33,449 nt of DNA. It comes from CAYUET01 sp964443875. GTDB taxonomy: Bacteria > Auribacterota > JAFGBW01. Positions 23,059 through 32,840 of the stretch are shown here, piece after piece. The DNA lies in assembly GCA_964443875.1 (NCBI GenBank), contig CAYUET010000029.1:1-33449 (forward strand), given 5' to 3'. The position numbers were made by a program, and so were the translations under genes. The notes under the pieces were generated by a model that saw only the letters and a list, made by a program, of their open reading frames with translations, was not told the DNA's origin and ran no database searches. Each line of letters opens with the position of its first letter. Position 1 is the first letter of the stretch.

Positions 23059-24789
23059 ATGACGCTGCGCAAAAAATTAATAATTCTACTGATTGCCTTC
23101 CCCTTTTCTCTCTTTTGTTTCAGTGCTGAATCCAATCTGAACCTGTCTGATTTTCTGCTTACACAGATGCTTGAACGGCTCAGAACCAATTCCTCAGACA
23201 AAAGCATTGAGCAAACAACACCCTTAAATCTTGAAGAATGTTTAAAGCTGACCCTTGAACGAAGCGGAAGACTCCAGATTGCCAAAGAAGAATACAAGTT
23301 GAGCATTCTCAATTATTTTCATGCCAGAAGAGACCTTTTCCCAAAGCTGGGAGTCAAATATGAGGAAATCGATGGAACAACCACGGGGGAGGATTTCAAA
23401 GGCAAAGGATCCAAACTGGAGATGCAGTATCCTTTATATACCAGCGGGCGCATCCGCAACACCTTTAAGCAGTCCCGCCTGAATCTTGAAATTGCAAAAC
23501 TGAAACACGATCAGGTGGTCATGGAAGTGCTGACGGAAACGGAAAAAGCCTATTATGTCTTTACGGAAGCCTTAAACCGCCTTAAAACCTCTGAACAGGT
23601 GAAGTCCCTCTGCCAGGAGGCCTTTGACGTTGAACAGAAACGCTTTGATCAGAAGCTGACCCGTGAAATTGACTGGATGGAAACCCAGATTCTTTACCGG
23701 GAAATCTGTCAGAAAATTCAGGAGGCTGAAAATGATGCCCTGCTTGCGGAATTTTCCCTCCGGCAGGTACTCGACCAGTATCAGGGACCTCTCAAGATCC
23801 TGTTATTTGAAAAATGCTCCCCGTTTAATACGGCCCCTGCAAACCTTTTAAACCTTGCCCTGGATAAAAGACCGGACATAAAGCTCAACCGTTTGCTGGA
23901 ACAGGTCAACCGCTTCAACCGGGATATTGCAAAATCAGAAGGCCGGCTTCAAATCAACCTCGACGGTTACACAGGAAGACGCGCGGAAAACTTTAAGAGC
24001 GAAAAGCTTGACTATGAGAATGAATACTATCTCGGTGTAACCGGTTCCATCCCCCTTGGGAAAAACACCCTGGAAACCCAGATCATTGATCAGGACACCG
24101 TCCCTTCCGCAGGGCAGACTACCTCCACTCAGTTTACCAGCCAGAGCGTTAAACTCAATCTTCTGGACAACAAATTTGACTCCTCAAGGCTTGAAAATCT
24201 GATCAAATATTACAAGGCGATTGAAGACAGCGAAAAGGTCAAGAAAGCAGCCATCTTTGAAATGGCCAAAACGTACCTGGATACCCTTAAAGCCTGGGAG
24301 CACTATTCTCTAAGTTTTGAAAAGGCAGCCCTTGAACAAAAAAGAACGGAGTACCAGAAACTGGCCCTGTCCAAAAACGAAGCCGGGATCAATGAGTATC
24401 TCAAAGCCCTTTCCTCTTCCTATGAGGCAAAGGTTCAGCTTTCCAAAGCCGTTTCAGGATATTGTTCCGCAGCGGCTGACTTCAACAGAGCTTTAGGGAT
24501 GCCCGGCTGGTTCAGGCCTGACACCGGAACAGAAGGAAAGGATTTTACAGAGGTTCTTTTACCCTCCACGCAGGAGGAAACCTCCTTCTGGAAGGGACTT
24601 TTCAGCAATCCCTATGAACGTGATGCACGCTATCCGGATAAATCCTATGAAGATATCAAGTTTACCACCGTTACTGAAGACGGTTTTCTGCCTTATCTAA
24701 CCCAAAAGACCAAACACATTGACCCCATCGAGGAAAAGGAAAAAAACCTGATCCAGAAACCTTGGTGGAAATTCCGGGGGAATGAATGA
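23059..24789 (+). CDS. TolC-family outer-membrane efflux protein
   Basis: A 576-residue protein: Sec signal peptide (KKLIILLIAFPFSLFCFSA), then the two-fold OMF repeat. LNLEECLKLTLERSGRLQIAKEEY opens the first half and the second begins near LLNLALDKRPDIKLN, with long coiled-coil helices between (for example KTSEQVKSLCQEAFDVEQKR). OMF trimers form the channel through the outer membrane and helical tunnel of tripartite pumps. AAAGGG (23047-23052) 6 nt upstream supports this ATG. It overlaps the next gene by four bases (ATGA). The usual family length is about 450-500; here the C terminus carries an extra polar tail of about 80 residues (SFWKGLFSNPYERDARYPDK to PWWKFRGNE), of unknown role. It could serve other exporters too, as TolC does. 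Confidence 0.92.
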   Translation: MTLRKKLIILLIAFPFSLFCFSAESNLNLSDFLLTQMLERLRTNSSDKSIEQTTPLNLEECLKLTLERSGRLQIAKEEYKLSILNYFHARRDLFPKLGVKYEEIDGTTTGEDFKGKGSKLEMQYPLYTSGRIRNTFKQSRLNLEIAKLKHDQVVMEVLTETEKAYYVFTEALNRLKTSEQVKSLCQEAFDVEQKRFDQKLTREIDWMETQILYREICQKIQEAENDALLAEFSLRQVLDQYQGPLKILLFEKCSPFNTAPANLLNLALDKRPDIKLNRLLEQVNRFNRDIAKSEGRLQINLDGYTGRRAENFKSEKLDYENEYYLGVTGSIPLGKNTLETQIIDQDTVPSAGQTTSTQFTSQSVKLNLLDNKFDSSRLENLIKYYKAIEDSEKVKKAAIFEMAKTYLDTLKAWEHYSLSFEKAALEQKRTEYQKLALSKNEAGINEYLKALSSSYEAKVQLSKAVSGYCSAAADFNRALGMPGWFRPDTGTEGKDFTEVLLPSTQEETSFWKGLFSNPYERDARYPDKSYEDIKFTTVTEDGFLPYLTQKTKHIDPIEEKEKNLIQKPWWKFRGNE

Positions 24790-25943
24790 AAACAAAACGT
24801 CCCAAAAACCAAAAAACCCTTATAATCCTTTTTATCTTCGGAGCAGGAATACTTCTGATTGTGACCCTGCTGGTCGTAAAACAATACACCCTTAAGATGT
24901 CTGCAGGAAAAACAGCGGCAAAAGAAAACACCCAGGAGAATCAGAAAGAAAAAAAAATCCCGGCTCTGGTCAAACTCGAAACCATGAAACCCAGAGATTA
25001 CTGCGATAAAATCAAAGGGGTGACCGGCCGTATAGATGTAGCCCGCGCCAAACTCGGGTTTGAAGGAAGCGGTACCGTGGAAATCATTGCTGCAGACAAA
25101 GGCGCCATTGTAAAAAAAGGGGACATCCTGGCGGAACTTAACACCACGGACCTGATTCTCAAAGAAAAATACAAGAAGAATGCCCTGGAAGGCTCAAAAA
25201 TCGAGCTTGAAAAAGCCGTGAAAATTCTGGAAGAAAACCGTGAAAAAGCCAAAACAGGATTTATCCTGGAAAACAAGCTCAGGGACTACGAACTGGACGT
25301 TCAACTCAAGCAGAATAAGGTTAAAGCGGATGAGCTTGAAATAGAGGCTGCCGAAGAGAACCTTAAAAAAGCACAGCTTCGCGCCCCCTTTGACGGAGTG
25401 GTCCTGGAAAGAAAAATCGAAATAGGGGAAAGTATTTCCTCCAGCCGGGAGGCCTTTGTTCTTCTGGATATCAATAATATTTTCGCTGACATTGAAATCA
25501 ATGAAAAACAGCTTTCCAAAATCGAACCCGGACAGCAGCTCTTTCTTAAAACCAATATTTTCCGGGAAATTATTGCAGGAAAAATCCAGTCCATTGTACC
25601 GGCTGTTCAGGGAAAGGCCATGATTCTTTGCGCAAGGGCCAAACTTGAGTCCTCAAAACTGACGCTTTTACCGGGGATGTTTGTCTCCGGGGAAATCCAG
25701 GTGTTTGAACAGAAAAATGCGCTTGTGATCCCTCTTCAGGCGCTTACCAAAGAAAATGACACCCTTTACGTTTTTGTCTATGATTCCGCAAAAAAAACAG
25801 TGGTCCGGAAAACTGTGGAATGCGGCTATATGTCAGCGGATGAAGCCCTGATTACCAAAGGACTCAAGCCGGGAATGAGTGCAGTCATCGAATCGTCCGC
25901 GGCCCTGAAGGACGGAGCCTCCGTCAAAGTGGAAGCCGAATGA
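24786..25943 (+). CDS. RND efflux membrane fusion protein (periplasmic adaptor)
   Basis: A 385-residue HlyD/AcrA-type adaptor. Residues 11-33 are an N-terminal membrane anchor (LIILFIFGAGILLIVTLLVV) without a lipobox. Two half lipoyl motifs, GSGTVEIIAADKGAIVKKGD (94-113) and LRAPFDGVVLERKIEIGE (198-215), flank a coiled-coil hairpin (about 123-196). A beta-barrel follows, with GQQLFLKTNIF and LLPGMFVSGEIQV, then the membrane-proximal domain (VIPLQALTKENDTLYVFV to GLKPGMSAVIESS). It bridges the inner-membrane RND pumps and the TolC-like channel. Its ATG overlaps the stop of the OMF gene, with a GGGGG stretch 5 nt upstream, and its own stop overlaps the next ATG, so the four genes are translationally coupled. 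Substrate cannot be told from the sequence. Confidence 0.93.
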   Translation: MKTKRPKNQKTLIILFIFGAGILLIVTLLVVKQYTLKMSAGKTAAKENTQENQKEKKIPALVKLETMKPRDYCDKIKGVTGRIDVARAKLGFEGSGTVEIIAADKGAIVKKGDILAELNTTDLILKEKYKKNALEGSKIELEKAVKILEENREKAKTGFILENKLRDYELDVQLKQNKVKADELEIEAAEENLKKAQLRAPFDGVVLERKIEIGESISSSREAFVLLDINNIFADIEINEKQLSKIEPGQQLFLKTNIFREIIAGKIQSIVPAVQGKAMILCARAKLESSKLTLLPGMFVSGEIQVFEQKNALVIPLQALTKENDTLYVFVYDSAKKTVVRKTVECGYMSADEALITKGLKPGMSAVIESSAALKDGASVKVEAE

Positions 25944-28900
25944 ACCTTACCCGCTTTGCCGTTCAGAGACCTGTCGCCACGCTGATGGCCTTCCTTACGG
26001 TGTCGCTCTTCGGATTTATTTCCTGGTTTAAGCTTCCCCAGGATTTGTTTCCTCCTGTGACCTTCCCGCAGGTGACTATTGTCACCGGTTACCCGAATGC
26101 CGCCCCTGAGGAATTGGAAAATCTGATCACCAGGCCCATTGAAGAATCCATCAGCACCGTCGGCAATCTGAAAAAAATCAAGTCCATCTCGCGCGAGGGA
26201 ATCTCCATGATTACCGCTGAATTCGGCTGGAATACCCGGATTGACTTTGCGGCTCTGGGCATACGGCAGAAAATCGACCTGGTGAAGGAAAGCCTTCCGC
26301 GCGAATGCCGGGAGCCCATTGTAAAAAAAATCAACCCTTTTGATCTTCCCGTGCTCATCTTAAGCTTAAGGGGCAGCATGCCCGGAGACAAACTCCAGCA
26401 GTACGCAAAAAAAATTCTGAAGGAGACCCTCTCCAAAACCGAGGGAGTGGCCTCTGTGGCGGTCCAGGGGGGGAAAGAATACGAGATCCATGTTGATGTG
26501 GATGCAGGGCTTCTTAAAGCCCGAAATCTTGATCTGACCCGCATAGGAAAAACGCTCAGGGATTCCAACCTCAATTATCCGGCCGGCACGACCAAAGAAA
26601 CGTATTATGAATACCTCCTGAGAACCCAGGGAGAATTTGAATCCATGGATGAAATCGGAGATACGATCCTTGAAACAGAAGTTCTGAAAAATAAAGATCC
26701 CGCCCTGGAGGAATCGCCTTCCCGCATGGGAATCATAAGGCTCGGCGATATTGCCGAAATAAAGAAGGAATTTGCTGAAACCAAAAGCATTTCCCGGTTC
26801 AACGGCACGGAAAACATCATGCTCTCGGTATACAAACAAAGTGACGCTAATGTACTCAACACGGTCAGAAAACTGAAGGATACCCTTGAAAATCTGAAAA
26901 AAACGGAAACCCAGCCTGTGCAGATTGATATTATTTATGACAAATCCGTATTTATCCGGGATGCCATTGAAAATGTTAAATCCAACGGAATGCAGGGTGG
27001 AATACTGGCCTTTATCGTGCTTCTGTTTTTCCTGCAGTCCATTTCCGCCTCTCTCATCGTCGCTCTCTCCATCCCTGTCTCGGTTTTAATCACCCTGATT
27101 CTCATGTACAGCCAGGGAGTCTCCATCAACCTCATGTCCCTGGGGGGGCTTGCCCTCGGGGTCGGAATGGTCGTTGACTGCTCCACCTGCGTGGTGGAAA
27201 ACTACATGCGCAAGCGTGAGGAAAACGTTCCGGCTGAAAAAGCCGCCATGGAGGGAACTGACCAGGTCTGGACGTCCATCTTTGCCTCCACCCTGACCTC
27301 CATCGCCGTCTTCTTCCCCATGGTTTTTCTCTCCGGAGTCGAAGGACAGCTTTTCAAGGAGCTTGCTTTCACGGTCACTTTTTCCCTCATTGCTTCCCTG
27401 GGTGTTTCCATGACACTTATTCCCAGGTTTGCCTGTCTGCACATCCGCACTGCTTCCGGGAATGTTTTTTTCAAAACCTGTGAGGGTCTGGTCAGAAAGG
27501 CTGAAAACACCTACCGCCTCTGGCTGAAAAAACTTATTCCTCATACCTCCCGGGTGCTTTCCGGGGTATTCCTTTTGTTTCTGGCTTCCCTTTATCTTTT
27601 TCTTCTTCTTCCCAGGGAAATGCTTCCCAAAGTGGATGAAGGTCAGTTTGTCATCAAGGCCGAGATGCCGCCCGGAACACGCCTTGATATAACAGACCAT
27701 GAGGTTTCAAAACTGGAAAAACTCCTCCTTCAGAAGGAAAACGTTAAAAATGTCAGCGTTTCCATAGGCTCTTCACCGCAGGAAGCCCAGGAGGGCAGCC
27801 AGTTTTTAGGCTCTCATCAGGCGCTTATCACGGTTGTGCTGCAGAAAGACAGAAAGCAGAGAACAGAAACCTTTATTGAAGATTTTTATAAAACGACAAA
27901 GCCCCTTCTTTCCCCTAAAATGAATCTGGAGTTTAAAATCAGCGCGTCCGGGATTGCGAGCGCCGTTTCTTCCGATCAGCCTGTGGTTGTCCGGATTCAA
28001 TGTGATGACACCGCCCTGCTTAACCAGGCGGGAAAAACTGTTCGTGAATATCTCAGCGATGTCCCCGGACTTTTAAACATTAAGACCACCCGGGCGGATC
28101 CTTCCCCGGAAACAAAAATCATCATCAATAAGGAAAAGGCTTCTCTCCTGGGTCTTTCCGCACAGGACATCTCCCTTGCCGCACAAACAGCCATCAAGGG
28201 AACAGGGGCTACAGAATTGAAAGATGACAAGGGCCGGGAAATACCGGTCATTGTGCGGCTTGCGGAAAAAGACCGCAGCGAACCCGCTTCCATTGAAAAT
28301 ATCACCCTGTGGGCAGGGGAAGACACCCTTGTCAAACTCGGCGATGTGGTCACGTTTAAAAGCGGAATGGGGCCTTCTGAAATCTTAAGAATCGACCAGC
28401 GTAAAGTTATCATGATCACAGCAGATCTTTCAGGCAATGCCTCCAGAAAAAAGGTGTTTTTACAAATCAGGGAATTACTCGAGACGCTCTCCCCCCGCTT
28501 TAAAGGGGCCGAACTGGAATGCGTGGAGGCAACCGCAGAAGAAAAAAATGCTTTTTTTGAACTTATAATGACCCTGGTGCTGTCCATCCTTCTGGTCTAC
28601 ATGATTATGGCCTCCCAGTTTGAATCCCTCGTTCAGCCGTTTTTAATCATGATTACCGTACCTCTCGGGATCATTGGGGTAAGTTTAAGCCTTTGGCTTA
28701 CGAATACAAGCTTAAGCATTGTCTCCAGCCTGGGGATGATTCTTCTGGGAGGTATTGTGGTCAACAACGGGATTATCCTGGTGGAATATTTCAACCAGAG
28801 CTGCAGAGACCATTCGGATATTGTTGAAAGCGTTATCGAGGCCTGTGTGGTGCGCTTCAGACCTATCATGATCACCACCTCCACAAACCTTCTAGGTCTT

Positions 28901-29071
28901 CTGCCCATGGCCATTGCCTCCGGGGAAGGCTCTGAGCTTATGTCCCCCATGTCCATTTCTGTTCTGGGCGGACTCTTTGTTTCAACCGCCCTCACCCTGC
29001 TTGCCTTTCCCCTGCTTTATATTGCCGTAAGCCGTTTTCAAAACAACCCCCTTAAGCCTTCCGCCCTGTGA
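25940..29071 (+). CDS. RND transporter, first of pair (AcrB/MdtB-like)
   Basis: A 1,043-residue AcrB/HAE1-type proton-driven pump of normal length. TM1 FAVQRPVATLMAFLTV is followed by the porter domain starting FPQVTIVTGYPNAAPEELE. TM2-6 starts near GILAFIVLLFFLQ and a second half mirrors the first from MLPKVDEGQFVIKAEMPPGT to the C-terminal helices. In TM4 the AcrB Asp407-Asp408 pair reads D413-C414 (VVDCSTCVVEN), and the AcrB Lys940 position in TM10 is N942 (GIVVNNGIILVEY). One proton-carrying Asp is therefore kept, while the partner Asp and Lys are changed. Asn at both partner positions is common in non-proteobacterial RND pumps; Cys is rarer. The gene overlaps both neighbours by four bases. 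With the following paralogue it recalls the MdtB-MdtC heteromeric pump. Confidence 0.93.
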   Translation: MNLTRFAVQRPVATLMAFLTVSLFGFISWFKLPQDLFPPVTFPQVTIVTGYPNAAPEELENLITRPIEESISTVGNLKKIKSISREGISMITAEFGWNTRIDFAALGIRQKIDLVKESLPRECREPIVKKINPFDLPVLILSLRGSMPGDKLQQYAKKILKETLSKTEGVASVAVQGGKEYEIHVDVDAGLLKARNLDLTRIGKTLRDSNLNYPAGTTKETYYEYLLRTQGEFESMDEIGDTILETEVLKNKDPALEESPSRMGIIRLGDIAEIKKEFAETKSISRFNGTENIMLSVYKQSDANVLNTVRKLKDTLENLKKTETQPVQIDIIYDKSVFIRDAIENVKSNGMQGGILAFIVLLFFLQSISASLIVALSIPVSVLITLILMYSQGVSINLMSLGGLALGVGMVVDCSTCVVENYMRKREENVPAEKAAMEGTDQVWTSIFASTLTSIAVFFPMVFLSGVEGQLFKELAFTVTFSLIASLGVSMTLIPRFACLHIRTASGNVFFKTCEGLVRKAENTYRLWLKKLIPHTSRVLSGVFLLFLASLYLFLLLPREMLPKVDEGQFVIKAEMPPGTRLDITDHEVSKLEKLLLQKENVKNVSVSIGSSPQEAQEGSQFLGSHQALITVVLQKDRKQRTETFIEDFYKTTKPLLSPKMNLEFKISASGIASAVSSDQPVVVRIQCDDTALLNQAGKTVREYLSDVPGLLNIKTTRADPSPETKIIINKEKASLLGLSAQDISLAAQTAIKGTGATELKDDKGREIPVIVRLAEKDRSEPASIENITLWAGEDTLVKLGDVVTFKSGMGPSEILRIDQRKVIMITADLSGNASRKKVFLQIRELLETLSPRFKGAELECVEATAEEKNAFFELIMTLVLSILLVYMIMASQFESLVQPFLIMITVPLGIIGVSLSLWLTNTSLSIVSSLGMILLGGIVVNNGIILVEYFNQSCRDHSDIVESVIEACVVRFRPIMITTSTNLLGLLPMAIASGEGSELMSPMSISVLGGLFVSTALTLLAFPLLYIAVSRFQNNPLKPSAL

Positions 29072-32000
29072 GTACTGATCCGCCACCTTCCCCTTTTTCC
29101 ATCTCCTCTTTTGCCGTGCAAAGGCCTGTGACGATTCTGATGTTTTTCGGGGTTCTGATTCTGGCCGGAGTGATTTCCTTTTTCAAAATCCCGATTGAAC
29201 TTCGGCCGAATGCCTCGTTCAACAATATTTCCATTATTGCCAATGTACGCGGAGGAATGCCCCCTGAGGAAACGGAAAAACAGATCACACTGCCCATAGA
29301 AGAAGCGATGTCGACCATTCCAGGCCTTAAAACCCTTCAATCCACCTCCAAGGAAGGACAGTCAAACATCGTGCTTTCCTTTCCCCCGGAAACCGACATG
29401 GACATCAAAAGCCTTGAAGTGAGCGAACGCTTCGACGCCATTAAAAATGATCTGCCCAAAGAAATGGAAAGACCGGTTATTGCCAAATATGAGCAGAACG
29501 ACGTGCCCGTGGTGATTATTTCCCTCTTCAGCGATACCCTAAGCCTTGAAGACATCCGGAAAACTGCGGATCAGCAGATAAAACCCTTTATCCAGCGCAT
29601 TAAAAATGTCGCCAATGTGGAGATTGCCGGAGGAAGAGAACAGAAAATCGTGGTGGACGTGGACGAGCGTAAACTTTCCGCCCATACTCTCTCGCTGGAT
29701 CAGGTCAGCGAAGCCATCGGAAAAAACAATCTTAATATTCTGGCCGGAGATATGAAAAATGAAGAAAACGTGCTTCTGATCCGCTCCGAAGCCCTTTTCA
29801 AAGATCTGGAGGAAGTTAAAAACACCATTCTTTATTCGCAATGGGGAAGGGATATCCTGAGAGTCAGAGATGTTGCGGATGTTTCCTATCAATATATGGA
29901 GAACTCGAATTTTTCAGGCTTTAATTCAAAACCCGTGGTCTCGGTTTACATACAAAAAGAAAGCAATGCCAATACGGTTACCGTATGCAAAAATATCCGG
30001 AAGACCTTCAGCGAATTGGAACAAAGCCTTCCCGATGCCCTGCAGTCCAAAGTTGTTGAAGATCAATCCCTCTATATCACTGAAGTCATAGGGAAAGTTC
30101 TCTCTGCCTTAAAGGAAGGGGCGCTTTTTGCCATTATTGTCCTCTTGATTTTTCTTCGGGATCTCCGCTCAACGGTCACCGTGGGTACTGCGATTCCGCT
30201 TTCTTTGCTGATAACCCTTTCGCTCATGTATTCCAATGATGTTTCCATAAACGTGATGAGTCTTTCAGGACTTGCCTTAGGGATAGGAATGCTGGTGGAC
30301 AATTCCATTGTGGTGCTTGAAAACGCCTCCCAGAATCTTGAAAGGGGAAAATCCCGGATGGAAGCGGCTGTGACGGGCGCCAACCAGGTTTTTACCTCCC
30401 TTTGCGCTTCAACCCTTACAACGCTGATCGTTTTTATTCCCATTGTCTTCATCAACGCGCAGACCAAAATCCTCTATGGCGGAATGGCGCTGGCCGTCGC
30501 CTTTTCACTGCTTTCCTCCCTGCTTGTTTCCGTTACGGTTGTCCCCACCCTGTTTTCAAGAGGAAAAACAAACTTTAAAAAATCGGATTTCACCCGGCGG
30601 CTGACCGGTATTTACTCAAAACTTGTCCTGGGTGCGTTAAGATACCGTTTTTTTATTTCCGGAGGGATCCTGCTTCTTTTAATCGGGGCGCTGCTTTATC
30701 TGAGCCTTATGGAAAAGGATATTTTCGGAAGTTCGGATGAAGCGAAATTCACGGTGTTTGTGGAACTGCAAAGCGGAGCCAAATCCGATATTTCCAAATC
30801 CGTGGTCGCGCAGGTGGAGGGAAAAATCAAAAATCTTCCTGACCTGGAGCATTATACCTCGCGGGTGGAGGGCTGGTCTTCCAAAATCTACTGCCTGCTG
30901 AAAAAAGACCGGAACCATTCAACTCCACAGGTTCTTGAAGAAGTCAGAGGGCTCATCAAAGGACTCGGGGAAAAAGAAAAGGCCTTTGTCTATACCAGCT
31001 CCGGCGAATCCGTAGGCGTGACGGAAGTCATGATTGATATTTACGGTTACCAGTACTCTGAACTCCTCGATATCTCCTCAAAAATTTCAGAGGCTGTAAA
31101 AGAAGACGGTGATTTCTTCGATTTTAAACTCCGCTACAAACCCGGGAGGCCTGAACGGATTCTTGCTGTCGATCATGAACGGGCGGCCCTTTCAGGATTC
31201 AGTGTGCAGGAAATCGCCGATGCCGTTCATGCCCGCATACGCGGAGTGCGTGCCACCAAGATTTTTCAGAATGGAAAAGAAATTGAAACCATTATCCGCC
31301 TTAAGGAGGAAAACCGGAAGAATCTTGATGAAATCACCTCCCTTCAGCTTGTCAACAGGCAGGGTCAGAAAGTCAGCCTCCAGGAGCTGGTGGAATTCAG
31401 GGAAGGCCTTGCTCCGAGTGAAATCTGGCATACCAATAAACTCCGCATGATTCAGGTGAGTTTTTCCACGTCAAAGCACCCTTTAAACAAAGCGGTTGAA
31501 ATCCTGACCCCGAAATTAAAAGCCGTGAAACTTCCCGAGGACTATTTCATCCGCTTTGGCGGAGATTATGAAGAAATGAATAAAACCTACTCCAACCTTC
31601 AGATTGCCGTGTGGATCATGCTGATCCTGGTCTTCATGCTTTTAGCAGGACTTTTTGAATCCTATGAGCAATCGCTCATCATCATGGTCACAGTCCCCCT
31701 GTCGCTCATCGGTGTAAGCATAGCTTTAGGACTCACCCGCACGCCCATGACCATGGGGGCATTAATGGGGATCATCATCCTGGGCGGAATGGTGGTCAAC
31801 AGCGCCATTCTTTATTTTGAAGCCTTCAACCGTCTGCGCCATGAAAAGGCATCTCTGCTGAAAGCCGTTATCAGCGCGGGAGGGCAGCGCATCCGGCCGA
31901 TCCTCATGACCACCTGCACAACCGTGTTCGGACTTCTGCCTTTAGCGTTTGATAAAAGCTCCGCATCCAGCATGTGGGCACCTCTTGCGATAACCGTAAT

Positions 32001-32127
32001 CGGTGGGATTCTGAGTTCCTCGGTTCTGACTCTGATTGCCCTCCCGAGTCTGATCCTGATTCTTCACGACTTCAGGGCACTTCTGAAAAGCCTTTTCCAG
32101 GCCCAGACCCAAAATGCAGTGGAATAG
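29068..32127 (+). CDS. RND transporter, second of pair (AcrB/MdtC-like)
   Basis: A 1,019-residue RND pump starting at GTG (29068-29070), which overlaps the previous stop as GTGA. No Shine-Dalgarno sequence is evident and TM1 (FAVQRPVTILMFFGVLILAGV) begins only about 15 residues in, so translational coupling best explains the start. Family features are the porter segment NISIIANVRGGMPPEETEKQ, TM4 GIGMLVDNSIVVLEN (D411-N412) and TM10 GGMVVNSAILYFEAFN (N911 where AcrB has Lys940). This D-N/N pattern is usual in a large class of RND proteins. It is clearly different from the preceding transporter, so the pair probably forms a mixed trimer or two alternative pumps sharing one adaptor. No terminator hairpin is seen in the 23 bases before the convergent gene. 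Confidence 0.93.
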   Translation: MSTDPPPSPFSISSFAVQRPVTILMFFGVLILAGVISFFKIPIELRPNASFNNISIIANVRGGMPPEETEKQITLPIEEAMSTIPGLKTLQSTSKEGQSNIVLSFPPETDMDIKSLEVSERFDAIKNDLPKEMERPVIAKYEQNDVPVVIISLFSDTLSLEDIRKTADQQIKPFIQRIKNVANVEIAGGREQKIVVDVDERKLSAHTLSLDQVSEAIGKNNLNILAGDMKNEENVLLIRSEALFKDLEEVKNTILYSQWGRDILRVRDVADVSYQYMENSNFSGFNSKPVVSVYIQKESNANTVTVCKNIRKTFSELEQSLPDALQSKVVEDQSLYITEVIGKVLSALKEGALFAIIVLLIFLRDLRSTVTVGTAIPLSLLITLSLMYSNDVSINVMSLSGLALGIGMLVDNSIVVLENASQNLERGKSRMEAAVTGANQVFTSLCASTLTTLIVFIPIVFINAQTKILYGGMALAVAFSLLSSLLVSVTVVPTLFSRGKTNFKKSDFTRRLTGIYSKLVLGALRYRFFISGGILLLLIGALLYLSLMEKDIFGSSDEAKFTVFVELQSGAKSDISKSVVAQVEGKIKNLPDLEHYTSRVEGWSSKIYCLLKKDRNHSTPQVLEEVRGLIKGLGEKEKAFVYTSSGESVGVTEVMIDIYGYQYSELLDISSKISEAVKEDGDFFDFKLRYKPGRPERILAVDHERAALSGFSVQEIADAVHARIRGVRATKIFQNGKEIETIIRLKEENRKNLDEITSLQLVNRQGQKVSLQELVEFREGLAPSEIWHTNKLRMIQVSFSTSKHPLNKAVEILTPKLKAVKLPEDYFIRFGGDYEEMNKTYSNLQIAVWIMLILVFMLLAGLFESYEQSLIIMVTVPLSLIGVSIALGLTRTPMTMGALMGIIILGGMVVNSAILYFEAFNRLRHEKASLLKAVISAGGQRIRPILMTTCTTVFGLLPLAFDKSSASSMWAPLAITVIGGILSSSVLTLIALPSLILILHDFRALLKSLFQAQTQNAVE

Positions 32128-32150
32128 GCAGGGAAATAAACTTCCGCATG

Positions 32151-32753
32151 TTACCAGATATTTTTGCCATAAGCCTGGGTTTCATTTTTCACCAGGGTCT
32201 GATAATAGGGGGTCAAAGAAGGATCCATATCCACATCCGTATAGCACAAATTCTGCCGTCTTTTCTTATAAGTCTTCAGGGGTGAAAGTCTGAAGGTGTA
32301 CACTTTGGATTCGCCCTTCCCGGTCAGTGTCATGATTGTTCTTGCCTTGATTCTGTAGGATCCTGAACCAAGATCCGTTTTCATAAAATCAAAATGGCTC
32401 AGGGGAGAATCCCCGGTAAACACTTCATATCCGGGCGAAAAAATATAAAACAAGGGGGCCTCGCAGAAGCCTGAATACGATAATCCGGGTGCGAATATAA
32501 ATTTATTTTTGAAGAAAAACTTTCCCTCTGAATTCGTCTGGGCTTCCGTCGTATAGACATTTTCCGTCGTTTCACCATAACGGGTGTTTTTTTTGATATT
32601 ATAGATTCCAACCACTGCCGCATTTTTAACGGGTTTCCCGGAATGCGAATCAAATACGGCCCCCTGGATCTTCGGATAAAAATGAAAAACCGTGCATCCG
32701 CCGCATAATATATTGATCAATAGAATCACGCCCAAAAAAAGAATCTTATTCAT
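32151..32753 (-). CDS. Putative lipoprotein with carboxypeptidase-regulatory-like domain
   Basis: A 200-residue protein, convergent with the efflux operon. The start chosen is the ATG at 32751-32753 because AAAGG (32761-32765) lies 7 nt upstream; the frame is open to a GTG at 32769-32771, but that is poorly placed. Signal peptide MNKILFLGVILLINILCGGC ends at Cys20, a weak lipobox (CGG-C), so outer-membrane lipidation is likely but unsure. Residues about 28-75 look like a carboxypeptidase regulatory-like beta-sandwich: IQGAVFDSHSGKPVKNAAVV, then TNSEGKFFF. The rest is beta-rich with no recognised domain. This class often decorates surface or transport complexes. No functional link to the pump is shown; the opposite strand argues for separate transcription. 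Confidence 0.75.
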   Translation of the reverse strand: MNKILFLGVILLINILCGGCTVFHFYPKIQGAVFDSHSGKPVKNAAVVGIYNIKKNTRYGETTENVYTTEAQTNSEGKFFFKNKFIFAPGLSYSGFCEAPLFYIFSPGYEVFTGDSPLSHFDFMKTDLGSGSYRIKARTIMTLTGKGESKVYTFRLSPLKTYKKRRQNLCYTDVDMDPSLTPYYQTLVKNETQAYGKNIW

Positions 32754-32840
32754 GAACATACCTTTCATCACCTTAATATTTCCTTGATTTCACTGCACTG
32801 AGATCATCCCTTCCGGAGATTGCGGCTCAAACCTGACACT

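Noticed and set aside
27086..27700. A 204-codon frame antisense to the first RND pump
   Set aside because: The composition (Gly, Lys, Asn, His-rich, no fold) and its position opposite TM segments of a clear RND gene mark it as a shadow.
32100..32160. A bidirectional terminator between the efflux operon and the convergent lipoprotein gene
   Set aside because: No stable inverted repeat with a T tract can be found in the 23-bp gap or just around it.
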